64,000 bases of DNA from Ferroplasma acidiphilum (GCF_002078355.1 NZ_CP015363.1:558001-622000), one strand, 5' to 3'. Positions 9,057 to 18,421 are shown, counted from the first letter of the stretch. Numbers and translations: made by a program. Notes: generated by a model not told the origin, from the sequence alone.

Positions 9057-9692
9057 TTATTTTTTCTTTATTATATTTATTATAGATCCTGTATCCATTA
9101 CTGTCGTTACAGCAGACATAGATTTAAGTGAAATTTCATGCATTTCCTTGCTATGGGAAGAACATGAATCTGATGCGACTACAGTGTAATAACCATGGTT
9201 TATAGCATCTCTGACACTTGATTCCACTCCAATCTCTGTAGCAATTCCTGTGAATACCAGGGTAGTTATTCCTGCACCCTTAAGCATATTCTCAACATTG
9301 GTTCCGGTAAATACGCTGGCAGTATGTTTATTCAATACATAATCATCCTTTTCAGGAGCCAGTTCCCTGTATATTTCTGCATCTTCGGACCCGGGGGCCA
9401 TAAATACAGGAAGTTTTGACGGGTCATCAACACCGAATCTTTTCATATAGCTGTATATGTTGGAAGGGGCCATGTATTTGAATGGAAGCGGCGTTATCTT
9501 TGTATACAAAACCGCTACGCCATGTTCTCTGGATGTGGCTGTTAATTTCTTTACATTAGAAACGAATTCATCTTTGTTGAATATATTCTTTACCAGCCCG
9601 TTCTGAATATCCCAGTTCACAAGCATGGTATGTGCAGGGTCAAGTATCTCCTCCATATTCTCATAGATCTGTTTATTTCCTATAGTTTTCAT
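9057..9692 (-). CDS. Isochorismatase-fold hydrolase with Gly in place of the catalytic Cys
   Basis: A 211-residue protein of the isochorismatase/cysteine hydrolase superfamily. The expected Asp (Asp28 in NWDIQNGL) and Lys (Lys122 in LNKHTASVF) are present. The third residue, usually Cys in a motif like TDxCVxxTxRDA, is Gly155 in ATEIGVESSVRDA. Amidase members need that Cys. True isochorismatases such as EntB and PhzD also lack it and work without a thiol. This protein could therefore be a vinyl-ether hydrolase or an enzyme with other chemistry, rather than a nicotinamidase. It is 4 bases upstream of nothing essential: the precorrin-2 dehydrogenase gene ends 4 bases before its start, so the two may share a transcript. 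Confidence 0.75.
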   Translation of the reverse strand: MKTIGNKQIYENMEEILDPAHTMLVNWDIQNGLVKNIFNKDEFVSNVKKLTATSREHGVAVLYTKITPLPFKYMAPSNIYSYMKRFGVDDPSKLPVFMAPGSEDAEIYRELAPEKDDYVLNKHTASVFTGTNVENMLKGAGITTLVFTGIATEIGVESSVRDAINHGYYTVVASDSCSSHSKEMHEISLKSMSAVTTVMDTGSIINIIKKK

Positions 9693-9696
9693 GCAT

Positions 9697-10191
9697 CTAC
9701 ATTTTTTTATTATATATTGTTTTTATGTCTTCTTCAAAATTATTGCTATTGTGTATTAAGTCCTCCTCCAGTTCAGTTTTCAACCGCCTGGCGATGGCCG
9801 GAGCCATTCCATCTGTGCTTATAGATAATGTTAGATTGCCAATTATGGTACTGGCCACCATCATTATATCTGAATTCCTATGGTTGCTGAGATCATCATG
9901 CAAAATTCCTAATTTCCTGCACTCTATTGATATCTTCCTGTTTAATCCCTGATTACTGGTGGCACATATGACAAGAAAATAGTTCTCTGTAATATCATCA
10001 ATTCTTATTTCCCTTTCAATGATATTTATCTTCCCCCCTTTGCCCAGGGTTCTTATATACTCTGTCACTTCCGGTGCAATTACAGAAATTTCCGGAGATT
10101 CTTTTATAAGTTTTTTTATTTTCGCTTCTGCAATTTTTCCACCTCCTGCAAATAATACCTTTTTCCCAGTAATTTTAATATTGAATATCAT
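9697..10191 (-). CDS. Precorrin-2 dehydrogenase / siroheme synthase N-domain
   Basis: A 164-residue protein with an N-terminal Rossmann fold, KKVLFAGGGKIAEAKIKKL (about 10-28), and the later segment GNLTLSISTDGMAPAIARRLK (about 118-138), characteristic of the NAD-dependent precorrin-2 dehydrogenase found as CysG N-terminus, Met8p or SirC. It oxidises precorrin-2 to sirohydrochlorin on the route to siroheme and, in many archaea, haem. There is no fused methyltransferase domain, as usual in archaea. Other tetrapyrrole genes are not in the window. The next gene downstream (isochorismatase-fold) starts 4 bases later on the same strand. Confidence 0.85.
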   Translation of the reverse strand: MIFNIKITGKKVLFAGGGKIAEAKIKKLIKESPEISVIAPEVTEYIRTLGKGGKINIIEREIRIDDITENYFLVICATSNQGLNRKISIECRKLGILHDDLSNHRNSDIMMVASTIIGNLTLSISTDGMAPAIARRLKTELEEDLIHNSNNFEEDIKTIYNKKM

Positions 10192-10535
10192 GAACAGGTA
10201 TGGATAAGTTGCAATTGAAATTAACTATTGTTATCCACTTATTATAAGGCATGGCGGAAGTACATACTTGCTATACACCCTGTAATCGCAGAAAGTTAAT
10301 GGTTGAAGATATAACATCCCCTTCCTGAAGTCATAAATACCCGGGTGATGAAGGAAGACAATATGGGCTTTCATATAACTACATATGCTGAGTTAATGTA
10401 ATCTTTGTCTTTAAAGAATTTGAATTTTATATAGTTATGTGCGCTCAGATTTATTAAATGAGAATGAACCACCTGCCATAGCATTCTTATAGGTTGCAAT
10501 AAGAAAAGTATTATTATTAAACATTATTCAGTTAT
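10192..10535. other. Intergenic region without a convincing gene
   Basis: This 344-base stretch separates divergent genes, so it must hold promoters for the precorrin-2 dehydrogenase and acyl-CoA dehydrogenase genes. A 25-codon frame starting at ATG 10250 (MAEVHTCYTPCNRRKLMVED) is too short and isolated to call. No stem-loop, repeat or RNA gene was recognised. No clear TATA element stands 26 bases before the acyl-CoA dehydrogenase ATG. Confidence 0.4.
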
Positions 10536-11669
10536 ATGCTTAATGAAAATGAAACAAATGTTTTGAAATATGTCCGGGAACTTGCAGAAACAAAAATCAA
10601 GCCAAGAGCCCGGGAAATAGACGAAAAAATGGAAGTTCCCGAAGATATTATACAGGCCATGAGGGATATGGGACTGTTTGCATCATATATACCTGAAAAA
10701 TACGGTGGATACGGCCTTAGCTTTCCATTCCTTGTCAATGTTATTGAAACAATATCTGAAGCATGCCCCAGTACTGCCCTTGTCCTTGACGGAGCCCTGA
10801 CCCTATTTGCAGAACCACTGATAATGTTTGGAAGCGAGGAGCTGAATAAAAAATATTTAACAGAGATAGCAAAGGGTGCAGTTGGCGGCCTTGCAATAAC
10901 AGAACCCGGGTCTGGAAGCGATGCAGCATCCATATCTACAAGGGCTGAAAAATGTGAAGGCGGGTATAAAATTACCGGAACCAAGACCTTTATTTCCAAT
11001 GGCAGGATAGCAAAATTCTTTGTGATGGATGCTTCTACAGATAAATCAAAGGGATACAAAGGAATTACCACATTTGTTGTTGACGGCAATGCCCCTGGAT
11101 TAGAAATTAGCAGGGATATACATAAGATGGGTATCAGGGGTTCCAGTACCGTTGAGTTGAATTTCCATGAAGTTTTTGTTCCTGAATCAAATATTGTAGG
11201 CGAATATAATAAGGGTTTTTCAGTAATAATGGACACACTGGATGCGGGAAGGATAGGAATAGCAGCCCAGGCACTGGGAATAGCCAGATCTGCATTCCAC
11301 GAAGCACTTGAATATATAAACACAAGAAAACAGTTCAACAAAAAAATCATTGATTTCCAGGGCATCCAGTTTATGATAGCAGAAATGGAAAGCAGGATAA
11401 AGGCTTCTGATCTGCTTATCAGGGAAGCTGCAGAGAAATGGCAGAACCATGAGGATACCGTGGAGCTCTCATCCATTGCAAAGATGTATGCCTCTGATAC
11501 CGCAGTATATGTGGCAGAAAGGTCACTGCAGCTATTCGGTGGATATGGTTATACTACAGATTTCAATGCTGAAAGGCATATGCGTGATGCAAAAATTACA
11601 CAGATATATGAAGGAACCAACGAAATTCAGAAAATAATTATATCCCGGGAAATAATGAAAAATTTATAA
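10536..11669 (+). CDS. Acyl-CoA dehydrogenase
   Basis: A 377-residue FAD enzyme of normal length for the family, which introduces the alpha-beta double bond into acyl-CoA esters in beta-oxidation or branched-chain amino acid breakdown. The FAD/substrate signature GLAITEPGSGSDA lies at about 118-130, and the C-terminal signature QLFGGYGYT...IYEGTNEIQ contains the likely catalytic base Glu359. The exact acyl chain is not deducible. It stands on the same strand as gatD, 31 bases upstream of it, although gatD has a TATA-like element of its own. A long antisense frame over this gene is a codon-bias shadow. Confidence 0.9.
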   Translation: MLNENETNVLKYVRELAETKIKPRAREIDEKMEVPEDIIQAMRDMGLFASYIPEKYGGYGLSFPFLVNVIETISEACPSTALVLDGALTLFAEPLIMFGSEELNKKYLTEIAKGAVGGLAITEPGSGSDAASISTRAEKCEGGYKITGTKTFISNGRIAKFFVMDASTDKSKGYKGITTFVVDGNAPGLEISRDIHKMGIRGSSTVELNFHEVFVPESNIVGEYNKGFSVIMDTLDAGRIGIAAQALGIARSAFHEALEYINTRKQFNKKIIDFQGIQFMIAEMESRIKASDLLIREAAEKWQNHEDTVELSSIAKMYASDTAVYVAERSLQLFGGYGYTTDFNAERHMRDAKITQIYEGTNEIQKIIISREIMKNL

Positions 11670-11700
11670 AGTTTTTATATGTCAGAAACATTGAAGGATA

Positions 11701-12909
11701 ATGTTAATCGGGCAGAAAATTATATTTTCCTATAAAGGCGAGGAATATGCCGGAACCTATATAAGTTCCGGAAAAAATACAATAACAGTTAAACTGGGAA
11801 GTGGCTACAATATTACAGTGGATGCCAGTTCAATTGAAATTAAAAAAGAATACTCCATGGAGAAAGGGGATAAACCTGGAGCTGAAACCAAAAATTCAGG
11901 TTGTGGGGAAAATGGAGTATGTATACTTACAACAGGGGGAACAATAGCAAGCTCGGTGGATTACACTACCGGAGCCGTAAAACCTGTAAAGGACATATCA
12001 TATTTATATAATTTTGTGAATAATATTAGCCAGTTCAAACTTTACCATGAAAGCATAGACAATATACTCAGTGAGAATGTTAACGCAGAAAAATGGGTAC
12101 AGTTTGCAAGGAAGGCAAGGGACGCAATGAAAAAGAGTAACTCAGTTATAGTATTCCATGGAACAGATACCATGCAGTACTCGGCTTCCGCATTATCATT
12201 TATGTTCGAGGAGCAGACCGAGCCCATTATATTTACAGGCAGCCAGAGAAGTTCTGACAGGCCAAGCAGCGATGCATTTCTTAATATAGAGGGTTCAATA
12301 CACTTTGCATCCACGGATATGGGAGAAGTTGGAATTGCAATGCATACAGATACATCTGATGATTCTATTTCCCTTTACCGTGCAACAAGGGCCAGGAAAA
12401 TGCACACAAGCAGCCGTGATGCGTTTAAATCAATAAGCGAACCGCCATTGGGGTTATACGCAGATGGAAAAGTCAAAGAAATTAAAAATATAAGGCATAA
12501 ATCGGACAGCATAATTTTAAAAGACAGGCTTGATAAAAATATAGGGCTCATATATTTCTATCCTGGCATGGCAGAAGAGGATTTTTATAACCTATCATAC
12601 AACAAAAAGGCAGTTATTATTATGGGAACCGGCCTGGGGCACACATCTACCGGAATTATAGATGTAATAAGAAAATTATCCCGGGAAACCCATTTCTTTA
12701 TGACCTCACAGTGTATTTACGGAAATGTAAATATGAATGTTTATTCCACTGGCAGGGAACTGATAGATGCAGGAGTAATCCCGCTGCAGAATATGCTTGC
12801 AGAAACTGCCATGGTTAAAGCAATGTACCTTTCTGCCAATTATCCTGATAATTTTGTTGAACTGATGCAGAAGAACCTCCGGGGAGAATTTGAAGATACG
12901 GTGAAGTGA
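11701..12909 (+). CDS. gatD: Glu-tRNA(Gln) amidotransferase subunit D
   Basis: A 402-residue protein with an N-terminal beta-barrel extension (about 1-70) and an asparaginase-like domain. The first catalytic Thr region is ILTTGGTIASS (78-84 core) and the second is HGTDTMQYSASAL (153-157 core). GatD releases ammonia from glutamine and GatE uses it to convert Glu-tRNA(Gln) to Gln-tRNA(Gln); the pair is found only in archaea. The N-terminal extension separates it from plain L-asparaginase. Its TGA overlaps the start of gatE. A TATA-like TTTTTATATG at 11673-11682 lies about 26 bases before the ATG, so it may have its own promoter. Confidence 0.93.
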   Translation: MLIGQKIIFSYKGEEYAGTYISSGKNTITVKLGSGYNITVDASSIEIKKEYSMEKGDKPGAETKNSGCGENGVCILTTGGTIASSVDYTTGAVKPVKDISYLYNFVNNISQFKLYHESIDNILSENVNAEKWVQFARKARDAMKKSNSVIVFHGTDTMQYSASALSFMFEEQTEPIIFTGSQRSSDRPSSDAFLNIEGSIHFASTDMGEVGIAMHTDTSDDSISLYRATRARKMHTSSRDAFKSISEPPLGLYADGKVKEIKNIRHKSDSIILKDRLDKNIGLIYFYPGMAEEDFYNLSYNKKAVIIMGTGLGHTSTGIIDVIRKLSRETHFFMTSQCIYGNVNMNVYSTGRELIDAGVIPLQNMLAETAMVKAMYLSANYPDNFVELMQKNLRGEFEDTVK

Positions 12910-14768
12910 TAGAAATGAAGATAGGTCTAGAAATACATTTTCAGCTGGGTGGCAATAAATTGTTCTGTTCGTGCAGTACCGAAGGCACAGAGTTAAATGA
13001 ATCATTTACCAGAAAATTAACACCGGTTATGGGGGAGCTTGGAAAACTCGATACTGCTGTAGAATATGAAACCATACGAAACAGGAATTTCTTATACAGG
13101 GCAAGCTCAAATTCATGCCTTGTAGAAAAGGATGAAGAACCACCCCATCCTGTAAATCCGGATGCATTAAAAACTACTATTGCAATTTCAAAGGCTTTAC
13201 ACTGTAAAGTTCTGGATTACACATCATTTATGAGGAAAATAGTGGTTGATGGTTCAAACACATCAGGCTTTCAGAGAACCGGCATTGTGGGCATGGACGG
13301 CTACGTAAAAACTTCCAGGGGGAATGTTAGGATATCTACAATAACACTTGAGGAGGATGCGTGCAGAAAGCTTTCTGAAAAAGAGGGTGTTGTGGAATAT
13401 TCCCTTGACAGGCTGGGAATACCGCTTATTGAAATTTCAACAGAACCGGATATAATAGACCCGGACCACGCACTGGAAACTGCAAAGGCCATAGGGCATT
13501 ATGTCATGTCAATGCAGAATTTCAGGGGAGAAGTAGACTCCATAAGGCAGGATGTCAATTTTTCCATGGGCTTCGGAAGGGTAGAAATAAAGGGAGTTTC
13601 GAAACTATCCTTTATAAAAGATACCATAGAATATGAAATTAAAAGGCAGAGTTCGCTCGAAGCCATATCACGGATACTGGCTGAAAAGCCCCATGAAATT
13701 GGAAACTTCATTGATATCACAGGAATGTTCACGAATACGGATTCATCAATGATTAAAAAATCAATAGCTTCTGGAAAATCTGTAATGTGCGCCAGAGTAT
13801 CTGCATGCAATGGATTGATGAAACACGGAAATTATAAACTTGGAAGGGAATTTGCAGATGTTGCTAAGAATATGGGCCTGGGGGGATTAATGCACTCGGA
13901 TGAGTTTCCGGCATATGGCCTTTCAGACGAAGAGCTCCACAGTATATATTCCACTGCTGGGAAGGGCGATAATGATGCTGTAGTAGTGGTACTGGGAGAA
14001 AAATCACGTATTGAAAAGTTAAAGCCATTGCTTGATGAAAGGTTCGATAAAATACTGAAAATGCAGCTGGAGGAAACACGGTCAGCAACACCATCCGGGG
14101 AGACCCGGTATCTAAGGCCACTGGCAGGCAAGGAAAGGATGTATCCTGAGACAGACATTCCAGCTGTAAAAATAACAGAAGCAATAATGGAAAGCATAGA
14201 AAAACTGGTACCAAAATCACTCGAGGAAACCATGAATGAACTTACAAAGAAATTCAAGCTCTCACAGGTTGAAGCTGAGTCTTTAATAAATAATAATTTG
14301 CTTTCTCTATTTAAAGCACTGGCTGGCAATTTCGATAATCCACACATCTTATCCCGTATTCTGTTGCAAACCATTCCAGAATTGGAAAACAAAAAGGGCA
14401 AGAAACTTTCACAGGTGCAGATGGTTGATATATTTGGAAATCAGTATTTAGAAGCCAGGCAATTGCCGCAGTATCATAACACTGATAGCATACTGGAATT
14501 GTCCAGGAGAGAAAAATGGGATCGCAATACCTTTGAAACGGCTTTATCGCTTTACATAATAGATAATATACCTGTATCAGAACTGGAAAAACGGGAAGAA
14601 CTAAAAATGTTAAATGATAATGAGATTAAAAAAATCCTGGACGAGCTGGTAAAGGATGGTAATGTCACACAGAAAAATGTAATTCCACTGTTCAGGGGGA
14701 AAACAAAACAATCTTTTAACCCATCTGATGTTATCAAAATATTTGTAACCATGCAAAATCAAAAATAA
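12906..14768 (+). CDS. gatE: Glu-tRNA(Gln) amidotransferase subunit E
   Basis: A 620-residue protein, the normal GatE length, starting KIGLEIHFQLGGNKLFCSCS and carrying the GatB/GatE kinase core with EISTEPDIIDPDHA and GEVDSIRQDVNFS. An AspRS-like insertion domain lies in the middle (about 280-410, region SATPSGETRYLRPLAG). The C-terminal helical domain (about 470-620) binds the tRNA. The GTG at 12906 overlaps the gatD stop (GTGA); an in-frame ATG at 12915 is the alternative, which would give MKIGLEIH. It forms a complex with GatD, and the coupled genes favour equal production. Confidence 0.95.
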   Translation: MIEMKIGLEIHFQLGGNKLFCSCSTEGTELNESFTRKLTPVMGELGKLDTAVEYETIRNRNFLYRASSNSCLVEKDEEPPHPVNPDALKTTIAISKALHCKVLDYTSFMRKIVVDGSNTSGFQRTGIVGMDGYVKTSRGNVRISTITLEEDACRKLSEKEGVVEYSLDRLGIPLIEISTEPDIIDPDHALETAKAIGHYVMSMQNFRGEVDSIRQDVNFSMGFGRVEIKGVSKLSFIKDTIEYEIKRQSSLEAISRILAEKPHEIGNFIDITGMFTNTDSSMIKKSIASGKSVMCARVSACNGLMKHGNYKLGREFADVAKNMGLGGLMHSDEFPAYGLSDEELHSIYSTAGKGDNDAVVVVLGEKSRIEKLKPLLDERFDKILKMQLEETRSATPSGETRYLRPLAGKERMYPETDIPAVKITEAIMESIEKLVPKSLEETMNELTKKFKLSQVEAESLINNNLLSLFKALAGNFDNPHILSRILLQTIPELENKKGKKLSQVQMVDIFGNQYLEARQLPQYHNTDSILELSRREKWDRNTFETALSLYIIDNIPVSELEKREELKMLNDNEIKKILDELVKDGNVTQKNVIPLFRGKTKQSFNPSDVIKIFVTMQNQK

Positions 14769-14829
14769 AAATTGTCATTTTTGTAGTGGTAAATGTTACT
14801 AATTAAAGAATTAAAAAGTAACTTTAACG

Positions 14830-14849
14830 ATTTCAGAAATGCCTGAAAT
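14830..14849. repeat. Inverted repeat upstream of the nuo promoter
   Basis: ATTTCAG and CTGAAAT form a perfect 7-base inverted repeat with a 6-base spacer, centred about 37 bases before the nuo TATA-like box and 60 bases after the gatE stop. It could be an operator for the nuo operon or a weak stem after gatE; a T-run does not follow, which makes a terminator less likely. Confidence 0.35.
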
Positions 14850-14870
14850 TACATATTTTCTTACCATTCG

Positions 14871-14883
14871 ATATAATTAAATA
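14871..14883 (+). promoter_or_regulatory. TATA-like box of the nuo operon
   Basis: ATATAATTAAATA is centred about 27 bases before the nuoA ATG at 14905, the distance expected for an archaeal TATA box driving a leaderless mRNA. No separate ribosome site at useful spacing precedes nuoA, whereas nearly every later gene of the operon has one. Confidence 0.5.
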
Positions 14884-14904
14884 GGCTGTAAAAATATAAG
14901 AGGG

Positions 14905-15339
14905 ATGATATTAGGATATGCTTCCATTGTAATAACGATAATTATTCTGGTACTGGCTTTATACCTACTATTTAAAGTCCTTCCAACCATCGGTGGGAAC
15001 AGGTATAAAAAAGGGGGAATAAAATTCAACAGGAAGGAAATAGCTAGAAACATTTCCCTGGAGGATAATCCTCCGGCCGAAGATGATTCCTATCTTCAAC
15101 CATATGAAAGTGGTGAAGTTGCGGTGGAGTATGCAGAAGGGCATATTACTGTACAGTATTATGTTATAATATTCCTTTTTATCTTATTTGACATTGATAT
15201 GCTTTTATTATTTCCATGGGCTTTTGATTTCTATGCCCTCGGCATAATACCATTCATTGAAACATTGATATTCATGGCTATGCCCCTGTTTGTTGTATTT
15301 TATGCATATAAAAAAGGTTACATGAGGTGGATGAAATGA
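14905..15339 (+). CDS. nuoA: Complex I-like oxidoreductase subunit A
   Basis: A 144-residue membrane protein with three helices (about 5-25, 88-110, 112-135). Its conserved loop carries YESGE (about 66-70) and the second helix [19 protein letters not shown] has the acidic residues typical of NuoA. It is the first gene of an eleven-subunit operon and helps to join the membrane arm to the quinone-reducing module. A hydrophilic insert around [20 protein letters not shown] is longer than in bacterial NuoA. It probably has a leaderless start from the TATA box at 14871. Its stop overlaps nuoB by ATGA. Confidence 0.93.
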   Translation: MILGYASIVITIIILVLALYLLFKVLPTIGGNRYKKGGIKFNRKEIARNISLEDNPPAEDDSYLQPYESGEVAVEYAEGHITVQYYVIIFLFILFDIDMLLLFPWAFDFYALGIIPFIETLIFMAMPLFVVFYAYKKGYMRWMK

Positions 15340-15800
15340 AAACAGGAGATCTTGGAGTTAAAACTACCACTCTTGAAAAGGCTCTGCAATGGGGGAGGTC
15401 AAACTCATTATGGCCTTTGACTATGGGTCTTGCCTGCTGTGCTATAGAGATGATGGCAACACAGGCAGCTGACCTGGATATGGCAAGGTTCGGAAGTGAG
15501 ATATTCAGGAACTCGCCAAGGCAATCAGACCTTATGATTGTAGCAGGTACAACTACAAAAAGAATGGCACCAAGGGTAAAAAGGATATATGAAGAAATGC
15601 CTTATCCAAAATATGTTATAGCAATGGGCGTGTGTGTTATACAGGGTGGCCCATATGTAGACGGTTATTCAGTTGTGCTCGGCGTAGATAAAGTTATTCC
15701 GGTAGATGTTTATGTTCCGGGCTGCCCTCCTTCTCCACAGGCACTTACCTACGGTTTGATTACCCTGCAGAAAAAGATTAGAAATGAGACTGATAGGTGA
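15336..15800 (+). CDS. nuoB: Complex I-like oxidoreductase subunit B
   Basis: A 154-residue Fe-S subunit holding the terminal N2 cluster. From the ATG at 15336 the ligands are Cys34 and Cys35 ([10 protein letters not shown]), Cys100 (GVCVIQGG) and Cys130 ([11 protein letters not shown]). It passes electrons to quinone at the interface with NuoD. The start is set at 15336, because GAGGTG lies six bases upstream and the ATG overlaps the nuoA stop (ATGA); an in-frame GTG at 15327 is part of that ribosome site. The length is shorter than bacterial NuoB and similar to archaeal FpoB. Confidence 0.95.
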   Translation: MKTGDLGVKTTTLEKALQWGRSNSLWPLTMGLACCAIEMMATQAADLDMARFGSEIFRNSPRQSDLMIVAGTTTKRMAPRVKRIYEEMPYPKYVIAMGVCVIQGGPYVDGYSVVLGVDKVIPVDVYVPGCPPSPQALTYGLITLQKKIRNETDR

Positions 15801-15805
15801 AAAAA

Positions 15806-16261
15806 ATGTATAAAATCTTATCTGAGGAAACTGACAAATCTGGAATGAAGGTATTGAATATTGACAAATCTGACCTAGTTGAACTAATGGAAGATTATAA
15901 AGGCAAAGGTTACTATCTTTCATCGATCACTGGCATAGATATGAAAGACCACCTTGAAGTTGTTTACCATATACATAATTTTGACCAGAATGATTATATC
16001 TGTGTAAAGGTGGCAACAGATGATGAAAAAGTTCCATCTTTAGTTAAACTATGGAAAGCTGCTGACTGGGATGAAAGGGAACAATACGACCTTATGGGCG
16101 TGATTTTTGAAGGCCATGAAAATCTAAGGAGGATACTGTTGCCTGAGGAATGGGTTGGCCATCCGCTCAGGAAGGATTACGACCTCAAAAAAGTTCAGTA
16201 CGTTAGCATGGATAAGAGTGGAGCAGAGCACGTAAGCTTCGATGAAAAGGAGGGATGGTAG
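15806..16261 (+). CDS. nuoC: Complex I-like oxidoreductase subunit C (30 kDa)
   Basis: A 151-residue hydrophilic subunit. The family signature is ADWDEREQYDLMGVIFEGH...RRILLPEEWVGHPLRKDY in the C-terminal half. It stabilises the quinone module together with NuoD; here the two are separate genes, not fused as in E. coli. The ATG at 15806 follows AGGTGA with a five-base gap and is preferred to the GTG at 15797 that overlaps the nuoB stop. It carries no cofactor. Confidence 0.93.
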   Translation: MYKILSEETDKSGMKVLNIDKSDLVELMEDYKGKGYYLSSITGIDMKDHLEVVYHIHNFDQNDYICVKVATDDEKVPSLVKLWKAADWDEREQYDLMGVIFEGHENLRRILLPEEWVGHPLRKDYDLKKVQYVSMDKSGAEHVSFDEKEGW

Positions 16262-17364
16262 TGTCCCACTGGATAGAATTGAATGTGGGGCCTGTCCATC
16301 CATCTACACATGGCATATACAGATTCAGGGTAAAGTTAAATGAAGAAACTGTGGAAGATGTGGATATAACTATCGGGTATCTCCACAGAAATGCAGAAAA
16401 AATATGCGAATTAAGTTATTATGCAAATAATACAATATATTTTGACAGGATGGATTACATTGACGCAATGAACATGGAACTTGCCTATCTCAGGGCTGCT
16501 GAAACTCTGATGGGCATGGAAGTCCCTGAAAGGGCCCAGTGGATCAGAATGATCATGGCTGAATTGAGCCGTATTGCGGCGAGGATGGTCGGCATAGGCG
16601 CACTTGGATTAGATCTTGGAATGCTTACGCCGTTCTTCCACACATTCCATGAAAGGGAAAAAATCCAGAATATTTTTGTAGAAGCTTCAGGGGGCAGGCA
16701 GGAAGTAAACTACATGAGCATAGGCGGAGTTTACCAGGATTTTAACGATACAATTATTGAAGAAATCAAAGAATTTATTTCAGGGTTCAAGGGTAAGCTT
16801 GAAGAAATAGTAAAAATGTACCTGGACAGTGAAGTATTCTGGCAGAGGAACCAGGGAACAGGCATACTTGAACCTGAAGTCGCACTTGATTATGGTGTTA
16901 CTGGACCAATGCTAAGGGCATCCGGAATAGCATACGACGTCAGGAAAGATTCACCATATTTATTTTACGATAACGTGAATTTCGATGTTCCCGTAACAAA
17001 TACCAAGGATAATTTAGGAAGATTTCTCCTTAAGGCTGAGGAATTAAGACAGTCGATTAAAATAATTGAACAATGCCTTGCTAAACTGCCAGACGGCCCA
17101 TTTTTCAACCCGAAGGCCAAAAAATCAGCAATGCTTCTACTAAAAGGGCAGGGCGATGTTTTTACGCGGGTTGAATCAGAAAGTGGAGAATACGGCGTGT
17201 TCATACGTGGAGATGGTGGATTAAAACCATACAGGATTCACGCCAGAAGCCCATCTTTTAAGAATCTGGCAGTTGTCCCTGTAATGGCACGCGGCGGCCT
17301 TATTGCAGACCTGATCGCTACTATTGCTTCAACAGATGCTGTAGCCGGTGAGGTGGATAGATGA
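16261..17364 (+). CDS. nuoD: Complex I-like oxidoreductase subunit D (49 kDa)
   Basis: A protein of about 367 residues, homologous to NiFe-hydrogenase large subunits, that lines the quinone pocket. It begins SHWIELNVGPVHPSTHGIYRF, with the conserved HPSTHG loop, and has GYLHRNAEKI and a C-terminal RIHARSPSFKNL. The hydrogenase cysteines are absent, as expected. The start is taken as the GTG at 16261, sharing one base with the nuoC stop, because GGAGGG lies six bases before it; the ATG at 16255 abuts that site with no spacer. Confidence 0.93.
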   Translation: MSHWIELNVGPVHPSTHGIYRFRVKLNEETVEDVDITIGYLHRNAEKICELSYYANNTIYFDRMDYIDAMNMELAYLRAAETLMGMEVPERAQWIRMIMAELSRIAARMVGIGALGLDLGMLTPFFHTFHEREKIQNIFVEASGGRQEVNYMSIGGVYQDFNDTIIEEIKEFISGFKGKLEEIVKMYLDSEVFWQRNQGTGILEPEVALDYGVTGPMLRASGIAYDVRKDSPYLFYDNVNFDVPVTNTKDNLGRFLLKAEELRQSIKIIEQCLAKLPDGPFFNPKAKKSAMLLLKGQGDVFTRVESESGEYGVFIRGDGGLKPYRIHARSPSFKNLAVVPVMARGGLIADLIATIASTDAVAGEVDR

Positions 17365-18416
17365 GCTTACTATTAAGGATACATCAATGGCTTTCGTTTC
17401 TGGGCTATGATGCATCATTTGGATTAGCATACCTGATCCAGACTATAGTCGTTATAGTTTTTGTTGGTATTTCCTTTGTTGCCTTAATTTACATATTCAG
17501 AAAATACATGGCAAGAATACAGAGGAGGGTAGGCCCAAACAGGGTTGGTAAATTCGGGCTGCTGCAGTTAATCGCAGATTTATTTAAACTGCTTGGCAAG
17601 GAATCTATAATGCCTGCAAAGAGGGATGACCTTGCATATAAGCTGGCTCCAGCAATAGTAATTATTGGAACAATACTGGCTTTCATCCTGCTGCCATACG
17701 GCGACCTTGCCTATTTCGGGTCTATTGCAGTTACACATTCCAGAGTTACACTTATACTCATGTTCGGGCTGCTATCTATTTTGCCTATCGGTGAGATACT
17801 TGCAGGAATAAGCACAAAAAGCAACTATGCACTTTTAGGAACTATGAGGGGCGTGGCTAAAGATATATCATTTGAAATTCCCATGATGATAAGCGTACTG
17901 GCAATAGTTATGATAACATCAAGGTCATATGTTACCGGAACAGCCATAACCGGCGGATTAAGCCTCTCCGGAATCGTTTCAAATGAAGTTATACCATATG
18001 GTATAATTGAACCTCTGGGATTGCTGATTTTCTACATATCCATGGTAGCAAGGGCATCAATGTCCCCATTCGATATGGGAGAAAGCGACAGCGAACTAAT
18101 TTCAGGGTATACAACTGAATATTCTGGCATGAGATTCGGATTATTCTATGTTGGATTATTCGGAATGGTTTACCTTACATCATTCATTATATCAATTCTC
18201 TATCTCGGCGGTGCCAATGGCCCATATGAATCCTACGTCGGATTTTTCTACCTGTTAATAAAAACAGTTATACTGGTATTGATAGCATTCGTGGTATGGG
18301 TTACCCTTCCCAGAATAAGGATAGACAGGTTTGTCAATCTCGGGTGGAAATATCTGCTTCCACTTTCCATGGCCAATCTGGTCTATGCAGGGTTATTTGT
18401 GTTATATATTAGGTGA
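17361..18416 (+). CDS. nuoH: Complex I-like oxidoreductase subunit H
   Basis: A 351-residue membrane protein with about eight helices. It is the subunit that shapes the quinone channel with NuoB and NuoD. Conserved loops include RVGPNRVGKFGLLQLIADLFKLLGKE (about 55-80) and a helix-6 region SPFDMGESDSELISGYTTEYSGM (about 220-245), both NuoH signatures with the acidic residues linked to coupling. GAGGTGGATAG precedes the ATG, which overlaps the nuoD stop (ATGA). Confidence 0.95.
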   Translation: MSLLLRIHQWLSFLGYDASFGLAYLIQTIVVIVFVGISFVALIYIFRKYMARIQRRVGPNRVGKFGLLQLIADLFKLLGKESIMPAKRDDLAYKLAPAIVIIGTILAFILLPYGDLAYFGSIAVTHSRVTLILMFGLLSILPIGEILAGISTKSNYALLGTMRGVAKDISFEIPMMISVLAIVMITSRSYVTGTAITGGLSLSGIVSNEVIPYGIIEPLGLLIFYISMVARASMSPFDMGESDSELISGYTTEYSGMRFGLFYVGLFGMVYLTSFIISILYLGGANGPYESYVGFFYLLIKTVILVLIAFVVWVTLPRIRIDRFVNLGWKYLLPLSMANLVYAGLFVLYIR

Positions 18417-18421
18417 TAAAT

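Noticed and set aside
10250-10327. 25-codon frame MAEVHTCYTPCN before the acyl-CoA dehydrogenase gene
   Set aside because: Too short, no promoter or ribosome site, no repeat context.
10532-11476. Long minus-strand frame opposite the acyl-CoA dehydrogenase gene (314 codons)
   Set aside because: It is the shadow of a clear acyl-CoA dehydrogenase with family motifs; its own translation is Ser/Ile-rich without any motif.
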